From the NCBI RefSeq assembly GCF_918797505.1, contig NC_092793.1, forward strand, positions 84,069,912 through 84,133,911: a stretch of DNA of 64,000 nt, in the 5' to 3' direction. The DNA comes from Bemisia tabaci (lineage: Eukaryota > Arthropoda > Insecta > Hemiptera > Aleyrodidae). The notes beneath the pieces were generated by a model. The model saw only the letters and a program-made list of their open reading frames with translations. It had not been told where the DNA came from and searched no databases. Both the position numbers and the translations under genes were made by a program. This document shows positions 55,957 through 64,000 of this stretch, piece after piece (position 1 is the stretch's first letter; every line of letters starts with the position of its first letter).

Positions 55957-56246
55957 ATTGGCATCAACTGAGGATGGTCAATATCCTTGATCAGGACGTG
56001 GCGTTCAGGGCAGGACAAAGGTGACGGCCAACATTCACCAAACCTTAGAAGGCGGGGACAGATGAGACGGTTCCTCTTCTCTTCCTCCTCTCTTCGGTGA
56101 AAGATTGCTTTGGCAACATCTTCTGCAACTTGAGGGACTTCAATCTTTTGCAAAGATCTTTTGATAAATTCCAAAAACTGAAGAAACTCAAAAGAAGTAT
56201 CAGTGCCTAAGATCACTCCTGTCTTGCAGTAGTTTTGCTCTGAATT
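55957..56246 (-). CDS. TDRD12: TDRD12-like gene, exon b: helicase end and CCCH zinc finger
   Basis: A 290-bp exon after acceptor TTCCTATTTCAG and before donor CAAT|GTAAGT. It encodes TGTDTSFEFLQFLEFIKRSL, a helix with KAIFHRREEEEKRNRLI, then a zinc finger of the form C-x8-C-x6-C-x3-H (from CPRLLRFGEC to CPERH) and IKDIDHPQLMP. A helicase C-terminal part followed by one CCCH finger and then a Tudor domain is the arrangement of TDRD12, which acts with PIWI proteins in germ granules in piRNA production. It starts in phase 0 after exon a and ends two bases into a Met codon. Confidence 0.88.
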
Positions 56247-58585
56247 CTGAAATAGGAAAACATGTAAAAAATAAAAATGAAAGTGATAAAAAATAAGTCT
56301 TTCTTTAATTGTCGTAAAACAAAGAATAAATAAGACAAGATATTCTATTGGTGACATCCTGCCAAGACCTCCCACAAAGAATTGAAAGAAAAAAAATCTA
56401 AAACTTTTTAGGGACTTATCCAAACCTAAGTTGAAAGAGCTAGTTACAAAAACGGCATTTCTTGCCCCTCCCTTCTGGAGAGTTCAAGTCAGAACTTTCA
56501 TACTTGAGTATCATCTGAATAAGGGAAGATACAATGATTACATTAACACTAAAAATCGTCTAAAATGCATGCTTTTATATTCTTGAAAAAAGAATCCCAA
56601 GCTTTGATCCTCAGGCTGTGCTTTGTGTATTTATTCCGTTATTGAAAAAAATCAAACAAAACATGAAGACTTAAAGTTTTTGATCCGAACCAAAATCAGT
56701 TTTTTAGCTGGCCGTCTTACTCTGAATTAAACGAGTGGTTGTAGGTTCTGGGGAAAATAAAAGCACAGGAATTATGAGGAATTAAAGGCAGGCTACTGAC
56801 AGCTCCAAATGGACCATGCCTTGCCTCCCCTGCTACCAGGGTGGCAATATTTTAAGAAATTCAAAAACGTGAAATTTCACGTGAAATATTTCGGGAAATT
56901 TACGAAATTTATGAAAAATTGAATTAAGATTCTTCGAAATTCACCATTACAATATGAAACTGTTAGAAGACCTCTTAATGCCTCTTTATAACCAACAACA
57001 ACTGTTTTCTTCACTTTTTTCAATGTATGTAATCAGTTTTTTTCCTCGCACCACTATGGGTAGTGGGTACGTTGGCACATTCCACGGCTGCTTCTAGGAC
57101 TGGTGGAGGGGTAAGGGTAAGGCAGCAAGGCTCCACCTAATGGCCTACCAAAACTGAGGCTCTCGAGGAGTAGAGTAAAAGATGGGTGGAATTTTTACTA
57201 AAATGCCTTTCTTAAAAATGTTTTTTTTAGTACAAGATTCAGCAGCTGAGAAGGTATTAGTTGGTTTCGTGATTAGCAATTAGCTGGTGGTTTGCACTTT
57301 GCCGCTTGAGAATGGTTTCGAACTGAAATTGAGGAATTCGAAGTGTTCTAAACAAACAAGATTGAGGTTAGGTTTCCAGTCTAGACTAGGAAAGGGGGGC
57401 TAGGGGAGGTATACATTCCAGGCTTTTAGCAGTTGTAGCTGTAAAAGAGGAGGCAATAATGAAGGAAAGGAGCTCTACAATGAATATGAATAATACAGAA
57501 TTTACTCACGAACTTGTAAATTGATTTTTGCTTCAATGTAAAGGATAAAATTAGAAAATTTCACAGGCTCGTGAAATTTCTTGAAATATTTAACGGAAAT
57601 TTCCAATCTTTCATTAGTTTCTTATGGTACACGCCACCCTGCTTGCTCCTCCCACCACATTCCTTGGGCATCGTTAGCAAGGCCACTGATTACTCCAGAA
57701 GAAGTGGGGGTCGGAGGTAAAGTATTTGCACTAACGGCGACCCGTGGATTTCAGGTATTTTTGTCCTCTTTTCAAGGGGTGTCAACCTGTCAACTTCACA
57801 TAGGTAATGAGACCCTCGCGAAAGGGGGAAGGTAGTTTAAAACTAGAAATTTTCAACGTCACTCATGGAAATTTCTCTATACAAGAGTACAATTTATAAG
57901 GAAAAAAATAAAAGAAGATGAGTCATAAACTCAAAAGCGAACACACACATGACAAGTTGAAAGTATAAACTTTTCAACCGTGTAATTTAAAAATTTCTCA
58001 GTGCTAAATTCTGCAAGAAGACTGTAAAACAAGGTGAGTACCTTTTTAGAGTTCAAAAAGATGGCTAGAAAAGGTGAAAAAGCAATTCAGTGAAAGTAAA
58101 TGGTACCTCTGCGGTGAGAGAAAGTAACGATTTTCCAAATCAAGGAGGGAAAGGTTTCAAAACATATTCTGGATATCTTACCCCTGTTCAAAGTTCCCTC
58201 CTTGAAAGGTTGGAGTACAGCAATGAATCCTTTCTATGCTCCAATCACTCACTCCATCATTTGACTAACAGGTTGTACAATTTGGCAACTACAAAATTCA
58301 CCACCTCATCTAAAGGTGGTGATTGCCTTGGTGTGTGTTGTGCGATGATTACTTAGCGGTATCACGCCCAGAGAAGATGATTATTTAAGTGATAATATTG
58401 TTTCTAGGAACTCTTAATCAAGATGCATTTGGTTTGGTATAACTGTGGATTAAAGAGCTCTCTTGGAAGCAACAGCCAAACATTGTAAAATGACAAAAAA
58501 CAGTAAATCAAGGGTTGGGCAAGCGTATTGTATTCTCAAGTTATTGATTCAATTGCCAAAAATATGATAGAAGGAAACAGCTTAC
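56247..58585. other. Intron, no recognised features
   Basis: 2.3 kb of ordinary AT-rich intron. Plus-strand frames at 57581-57835 and 58090-58356 have no known motif and no strong support. Confidence 0.6.
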
Positions 58586-58788
58586 TTTTACTAATCGGTT
58601 GGGGATGTGAGCAAAAATAGAAATGTAACGGATAGAAAATGCATGTTTCCTAATTGGAAGATCGAAATGAATCAAGATGTGAGCATCAGCAATCTGCAGA
58701 TTCACTAAAGCATCGTCTGTGCACACAATGACAGGACATCGAACCCCTTCAAGCTTCCCTCTTAGCATAGATCGACGAGACTTCCCGA
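58586..58788 (-). CDS. TDRD12: TDRD12-like gene, exon a: helicase C-terminal domain
   Basis: A 203-bp exon after acceptor TCTTCTCTTTCAG and before donor AAA|GTAAGC. It encodes RSMLRGKLEGVRCPVIVCTD, then DALVNLQIADAHILIHFDLP and KHAFSIRYISIF. This is the second RecA-like domain of a DEAD-type helicase: the VCTDDAL.NLQI segment matches motif V (usual T-D...ARG-D), and HFDLP...F..RY corresponds to the region before motif VI. The loss of the canonical Gly-Asp and Arg residues is as in Yb/TDRD12 proteins, whose helicase domains are divergent. It starts in phase 1, so at least one upstream exon exists; none was recognised before the window end. Confidence 0.85.
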
Positions 58789-58990
58789 CTGAAAGAGAAG
58801 ACACAAAGAAATTATGGACAAAATGACTTATGACTGGATAAGTGGTCAAGATTCTTCTAAAACACCCCCTTGTGTGGAGAAAGTAAAAATATAAAGAGAG
58901 AAACTGAACAGTCTGGTCCCACAGCATGGTTGAGTATAAATCTTTTCCAACTGAAGACGACTTTAAAAAATCTACTGGGTCATTCCATTG

Positions 58991-61076
58991 TAACGGGTGT
59001 GACAACAATTTAACTTTAAACAAGAATTTGAACTCTTTCTTGGGGTTTAATTAAAAAATTATCTGCAGCAGTAGAAAGAACTTTTTTTATAGATCATTTC
59101 AGTTTATCAGAAATTGTTTTTTACTTTGTTCCATTCCTCAGAAAAAATTAAAATGCTGCGTAACGGGTGTGACCGATTTTGGAAGTGAGTTTTTCCTCAG
59201 TGAGTGTAAAGTGGAAACTCAGCGAATTTTAAGAATGTAAAAATCTGATTAAATTATATGATGAAGCCAAGGGTTTTTGCTTCAACTGCCGATGATCCGT
59301 TTTCAATTATCTTTTTTTCTTTCCTTGAAAAATGGGAAAGTTTGCGTAACGGGTGTGACAGATTGTCTCTCTGAGGTCCATCATTTCTGAGAGAGTTTAA
59401 AAGTTAAAAAACTTACTTTTCTTCTCATACTCTCATTGTAGGCAATCCTAAGCAGTAAATTAATCCACAATTTGATGCATTTTAATGTAGAACATGCCAA
59501 AACTACATTTTTTTACAAGGTGGCCCAGACCTACCGTTTACGTTACGGGTGTGACGTAACGGGTGTGACAGATTGTCTCCCTGAGGTCCATCATTTCTGA
59601 GAGAGTTTAAAAGTTAAAAAACTTACTTTTCTTCTCATACTCTTATTGTCGGCAATCCTAAGCAGTAAATCAATCAGCAATTTGACGCATTTTAATGTAG
59701 AACATGCCAAAACTACTTTTTTCTACAGGGTGGCCCAGACCTACCACCCCAGGGCTTTTCTTCGGGTAACTCAGGTCGCACGAAGTCCAGGACTGCGGAA
59801 TTGAACCCCAAAGGAATCGCGACCTTAAGGAATCAGAACTTCCCGGTCCCAGACTCCCTCCGGCTTCCCGTGGGGGGGCAAAAGGGGATCTGTACTTCAA
59901 AAGTCAAGGTTCAAGTCAACATTTAGAAGTTATTTAATTGGAATCAGGGAGCGCAGAAATTTCCAACCTAAATCAACACCAAGAAATCCAAAATCGGCCC
60001 ATCCGTGCCCAAAATACTGACCCCCGAAGGTGGGGGACAGAGCCCCCTTTCAAAAAATGCAAGTTCGCGAAATTGACTTAACGCAACAGACCCCAAAGAA
60101 TCCGAAATTGAGGGTCCCGTTGTCCAGATAGTCTTCTCTGATGTCGCTCAGGTGGACCCTGAATTTGTAAATTTAATCAGTGGGGGGGGGGGGCCCTCCG
60201 ACTCTCTCTGAGCCTCATCAGAGAAGATTTTTGGTACAATGGGACCCCTCAAATTCGGATTCCTTGGGGTCCAATACCCAAGAAAACCTCCTTTTTTCCG
60301 AGTTTCCACGTCCATTTCCCAAACTTTCATTTTTTGAAAGGGTGCCCCGTCCCCCACCCCCGGGGGGTCAGTATTCTGGACACAAATGGGCCGGCCTTGG
60401 ACTTCTTGGTGTCATTTTAAGTTAAAAAGCTGCGCACTTTCTGATTTCAATTAAAGAATTACACAATTCTGACACAAACCTTGACTCTTGAAGTACGGAC
60501 GGCCCATATACCTCCCAAGGGGAGTCGGGGGACTCAGGGACCAAAAAATTCAGATTCCTTAGAGGCGATTCACCATTCCTCCCCGCGGTCCTGGACCTCG
60601 CATGACCCAAATTAACCAAAAAAAACCCTGGTATGGTAGGTCTGGGCCTATAGTAGAGTGAAAATATTTCAATCAAATCGGAGAGAGTTCAACGAGTTCT
60701 ATTTGAAATCTTTTTGAGATAAGGTGTAGTCACTTTAAATACTGAAATACGGCAAAAATTTTGGCTATCTCCCTCTTATTAGATGTTTACATAACCTCTA
60801 ATTGTGCATATGAGTGTATTTCTTGTGATAACCATAGAAAAAATGGTGAGAAGTGAGGTAACATCTGCATAATTGAAGCCTCTTCTCATTAGTCACACCC
60901 GTAACATGTCACACCCGTTACGCATTTTTACGTATCAATCGTTGAAATAAAAATTTGGAAAAAATACTCCGAAGCTGTGCTTGACTTGAATACGTATGGA
61001 AAAAATTTGCATCTCAAAATGACATGAATTAAAACAGTTGCATTAAAAAACCCATGTTTTGCGTAACGGGTGTGAC
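58991..61076. repeat. Eight dispersed copies of TAACGGGTGTGAC
   Basis: Copies at 58991, 59161, 59347, 59543 (TTACGGG...), 59557 (all plus), 60892 and 60908 (both minus) and 61064 (plus). Several share the longer form TGCGTAACGGGTGTGACAG. The unit around 59360-59520 is also duplicated at 59571-59725 as a 200-bp tandem. No gene is present in between. The role is unknown. Confidence 0.75.
59726..60653. mobile_element. CAGGGTGG TIR element inside the motif cluster
   Basis: It starts CAGGGTGGCCCAGACCTACC after TA, and its right end reads GGTAGGTCTGGGCC, an imperfect inverted copy. Internal phrases (ATTCCTTGGGGTC and C/G runs) place it with 1-256 and 1184-2276. No transposase. The other tandem unit at 59520 retains GGTGGCCCAGACCTACC alone, so it holds a leftover of an element end. 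Confidence 0.6.
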
Positions 61077-61934
61077 AGTCAGTACACTAAGTTTTAAGAG
61101 TTACATATATTATCCAGTAATTACTTTTAAAAATTGAAACTTTGCAGGAGCACATTGAATCAGTTTTTTGACAACTGCAAACACAACCTGAAACTTGCTT
61201 TTGGCGGGAACACCAGAAAACATTGCTACCAAACTGTCACTCTTTTTACAGTAGGATGAAGCTAAGCAACGGGGTTACAAAACACGTAAAAATTGCGAGA
61301 AAAAAAAACAAAACGGAGGTAAACCCCATATATTTCCAAAAACTAGGAGTATTGAGGATTCCAAAAATAAATATCGTTGGGTCATTTGGAGGGGGAAAAA
61401 AATACCCCCCCCCCCCGGACTACCTAGGCGTGGAATGACCCTACTTTGAGCAGTTTTAAGCATATCACAATACTTGAAAGCCTAGATTCCTGATATGTGC
61501 AGTGACAATACTAGTGTTCCTGAGTCCCGCAATTTGGTTATGGCACTAAAAGAGTTGTTTTTGACTTTTGGTAAGATTTATTGCACAGAGCTCGCTGCTG
61601 GGAATTTTTTCTTTTTGTCACGAATATTACATTTTGATACTTAAATTGAAATGAAGGGTTAATTATTCGGAGTGAAAAATGTAAAAAAAACCCTTAGACT
61701 CATGCGAGAGGGATTCTCTTCATCCCCTCAAAGTTTTGTTTAAATAAATTAAACCTCAGAAAAAAGTATATTGAAAAATAGAGCGTCATGGACATAACAC
61801 GTTTTGGACTTGCACTTTGCAAGATTGTTTCAAAATTCATCAACCTACCCTCATCAACTTGTGATCCTAATAATCCTAATTGGATGTGCATTTTCTGTGG
61901 TCACATCCAATAAATGGGCCTCGAAAATTCTATG
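61077..61934. other. No gene recognised
   Basis: AT-rich with a C run near 61400. No repeats or ORFs that I can support. Confidence 0.5.
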
Positions 61935-61947
61935 TTATTTCAGATAG

Positions 61948-62535
61948 ATGGAAGATATTTTTGCAGTTTGGCTGGGCACTGATCGAGAACTGTCCATTTT
62001 TCATAATGAGATAAATGAATTACATCCCAATCTCAAATTCAAATTGGAAGTGGGCGGAAAAACTCTGAATTTCCTGGATCTTACCATACGAGTAGAAAAC
62101 AAAAAGATAAAGTTTGGAATTTATAGGAAAGAATGCTTCACAGATGCAATAATGCCTAATAACTCGTACCACCCCTGGCCCCAGAAAATGGTAGGGTTCC
62201 ATAGCATGCTTAACAGACTAACAACTATACCACTTGAAAAGGAGGAATATGAGAGGGAGCTAACAACTATCTTCAACATTGCCACTAACAACGGATATCG
62301 GAAACGTGACATTTTTCATCTACTATATCGCGAACAACAAGAGAAAAGGTACAGGACGATATATGGGAAAATAAAAACAAAAGGGACCGAAAAGTGGATC
62401 TCAATACCATATATCAAGAAAATATTTGAGAGAGTGAAGGGAATAATAGAGAAGGACAAAAACGTGAAGGTAACCTACGGCAACCTACGTGAGAAAGTTG
62501 GGCAGAATTTTGATCAATACAAAAGAGAAATGTGA
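61948..62535 (+). pseudogene. Penelope RT, C-terminal part
   Basis: The frame opens MEDIFAVWLG, which corresponds to the Y-x-D-D box of Penelope RTs (R-Y-x-D-D-I-F-A-V-W). The Tyr codon position is TAG and the first Asp is Glu, so the active site is destroyed. After it come LHPNLKFKLE, LNFLDLTIRV, FGIYRKECFTDA, NNSYHP and a helical thumb, as expected. The frame ends at 62535 with KREM because of a frameshift; the protein continues in the next frame. Confidence 0.75.
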
Positions 62536-62875
62536 AAAATTGGAAGCAAGCGGTGTGTACAAAATAGAATGTAACTGTGGGAAAATATATAAAGGCCAAA
62601 CAGGAAGGAGTGTGGCAACAAGGCTGAAGGAACACGTTGACTGTGCCATGCCAAAAAGGAGAGGTCATTCATCGTTTGGGGATCATATAATCGACACTGA
62701 CCATAAATTGGAAAATTGTTATGCGAAACTAGAAAAAGTATGTCAAAAAGGCCGAAAATTAAATGTATTAGAACAAATCGAAATAATGAAAACACCTAAG
62801 GAACAGCTACTTAATTCACAAATCGAGCAACAGGTGGCACCAGTGATCGCCCCCCCCCCCCGCCCTCCTACGTGA
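62489..62875 (+). pseudogene. Penelope GIY-YIG endonuclease
   Basis: GVYKIECNCGKIYKGQTGRS, then RLKEH: VYKI with the YKGQTGRS second motif and the Arg-containing helix, and the CNC Cys pair before it. It aligns in layout with the domain at 33912 but differs in sequence, so it is from another Penelope family. The overlap with the RT frame is a shift of one base, near 62500. C-terminal residues such as QIEIMKTPKEQLLNSQ are the family end with the conserved Glu and Asn. It would be joined to RT in an intact element. Confidence 0.78.
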
Positions 62876-63022
62876 CGGGTGACGCAACACGGTCAGCTGA
62901 TCACCGGCAAGATATCGCACTGACTAGTACCGCGACGCGTCACCGGCGATAATACGTGGAATTTTAACGTCAGTTTTTAGCTTCGGTTTTTGTTTTTATT
63001 TTCGTTGTTAGTTATTAATTAC

Positions 63023-63055
63023 CTGATGATGGCTTTCACAGAAGCCGAAATGGCC
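63023..63055 (+). ncRNA. Hammerhead ribozyme core in a Penelope tail
   Basis: CTGATGA at 63023-63029, T, GGCTT, TCACAG, AAGCC, then GAAA at 63047-63050. Stem II has five perfect pairs. It lies 150 bp after the endonuclease frame, the expected place. Confidence 0.6.
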
Positions 63056-63090
63056 ATCGTTTAAGTTTAAGTAGTGACAACCGAAAAATT

Positions 63091-64000
63091 CATCGGTCGA
63101 AAAAGAAAGAAAGTAAGTCAATCAAAGTAAAAACATATGTGGGTTTGATGTAAAGTAAAGTTGGTATGATTGATGTCCAGTAAAATACTTTTATGAGAAT
63201 TTTAAAAGTTATTTTCATTTTTTGCTGTCTTGAACATTACATCATACGTTGCCTTCAAAAACATTTTTCCCACAAAAGTATTGTTTTTATTCAAAAAATC
63301 ATTTCCAAATTTTTTTTTTTTTGGTTTTTAACTTTATTTTTGATACATACTAAAAAAAGAATAATTTATTTATACTATAAACATGGGTTTTTGACGAAAC
63401 AAACGAAAGTCTTTTTTTTATCATGAATTCTCCTTAAAAAAATGTTCGGCTACAGCTACCTGGCATATGGCTTCTTCAGACCAGGGGTGCAAAGAATGCC
63501 ATCATGCGCCCGCCGGAGCGTGCGAAAATGTAGAAAAGCCCCAAAAATGTGTAAGGCAGGAACATTTTGGGGGGCCAAAAGTCGAAAATCAAAGGAAAAC
63601 AGAGGAAAAACGTCATCTTTTTCTAGGTTGGTGGGAAATTTTACACACAACTAACTGTCACAACTAATTTTAAAGATCCAGCTTTCTTTGAGTTCCTCCC
63701 TGTTACAATCTTTTAACTTACTTACGATGCTGCTCAGGTTAAAACTACTACTAAAGGTAACATCGAATTTTCTTTGGTGTTGAACAGTTTTTGATATCCT
63801 ATTAGAGTGTTATTCACCAAGGAATGGAAGCATAATCGACGGTTTTTTATTTCCCATTGGCTTATGAAACAGAGGGTCATTCTCTCTCTTCAGCTCTTGC
63901 TCTCTCTCTTAAGAAAATTGGATCAGAAACTTTTGGGACAAACCTTCTGGAAGGTGCTTGAATTTACCAAAAAAACTAGGGGGAAAGTTGGATAAATCAG
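63091..64000. other. Unresolved; possible coding remnant on the plus strand
   Basis: The frames around 63442-63667 and 63680-63995 contain protein-like strings with frameshifts (GCKECHHAPAGACENVE, then GGPKVENQRK), but I do not recognise a family. It may be an old transposon or pseudogene remnant. A minus-strand TDRD12 exon was looked for and not found. Confidence 0.3.

Larger units (their letters stand above)
61935..63090 (+). mobile_element. Penelope-like element, 5'-truncated
   Basis: It starts inside the RT at the catalytic motif and runs through the RT thumb, the GIY-YIG endonuclease and a tail with a hammerhead core. The 5' truncation is usual for Penelope insertions. The reading frame is broken by a stop at the start and by a frameshift near 62500. 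Confidence 0.78.

Noticed and set aside
58090..58356. 88-codon plus ORF in the intron between exons a and b
   Set aside because: No motif, no splice or promoter support, antisense to the host gene.
63442..63667. Cys-containing plus frame considered as a zinc-finger (CXXC-like) domain
   Set aside because: The Cys spacing does not fit the known pattern, and all three frames and the reverse strand are open over the same bases.
1..64000. CRISPR arrays, operons, riboswitches, rRNA genes
   Set aside because: None seen. The spaced repeats (175 bp, 45 bp, 13-bp motif) lack the repeat-spacer regularity of CRISPR, and the window is clearly eukaryotic.

Overview
This is a eukaryotic, AT-rich, intron- and transposon-dense window, almost certainly from an arthropod and most likely an insect genome. 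The evidence is one spliced Tudor/helicase gene of the piRNA-pathway TDRD12/Yb type together with mariner, Ty3/gypsy, Penelope-like and IS4/Harbinger-type (DDE_Tnp_4) elements and many palindromic MITEs. I cannot name the species; a hemipteran is a guess only.

Host gene. Nine exons on the minus strand (58788 down to 15733) join in phase, by direct translation, into one open product of about 550 codons. In order it encodes the end of a helicase C-terminal domain, a CCCH zinc finger, an extended Tudor domain spread over four exons and a second, classical Tudor domain over three exons. This is TDRD12-like. The 5' exons (start codon, helicase core) and the 3' end lie outside the window or were not recognised. 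One intron uses a GC donor. The introns are the landing ground for nearly everything else here.

Layout. 1-2280: ends of CAGGGTG-type elements, including one with a perfect internal palindrome. 2968-14413: a decayed Ty3/gypsy element with two 311-bp LTRs, whose gag is split by a 4.26-kb head-to-head mariner (DD41D) palindrome. 14551-15694: repeat copies, one pairing in inverted orientation with 325-1153. 15733-27064: six Tudor-gene exons, with Penelope tails carrying hammerhead cores, a minisatellite element, MITEs and a GC-rich block (22940-23720) between them. 28165-30150: a palindromic DD34D mariner. 30880-36438: a second inverted copy of the minisatellite element, a 1.6-kb TIR element, a head-to-head pair of Penelope fragments and a 175-bp satellite split by two palindromic MITEs. 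37161-37332: exon. 41671-51029: a non-autonomous LTR element (369-bp LTRs, ATAT duplication) with gag, a -1 slippery heptamer and an unrecognised second ORF in the pol position, and containing a 2.3-kb palindrome. 51310-52629: an intact-looking DDE transposase. 53412-58788: three more exons with a MITE and a tRNA-like SINE between them. 58991-61076: a cluster of eight copies of a 13-bp motif around a TIR element. 61935-63090: a Penelope remnant with RT end, GIY-YIG endonuclease and a hammerhead core.

How it fits together. The only recognised host gene belongs to a family that acts in piRNA silencing of transposons, yet its introns hold at least five transposon superfamilies and several kilobase-scale inverted repeats that could fold into long hairpin RNAs when the gene is transcribed. 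Most mobile-element ORFs are broken by stops, frameshifts, truncations or lost catalytic residues; the DDE transposase at 51310 and gag at 46017 are the most intact. All calls are from reading the sequence; no database search was run.
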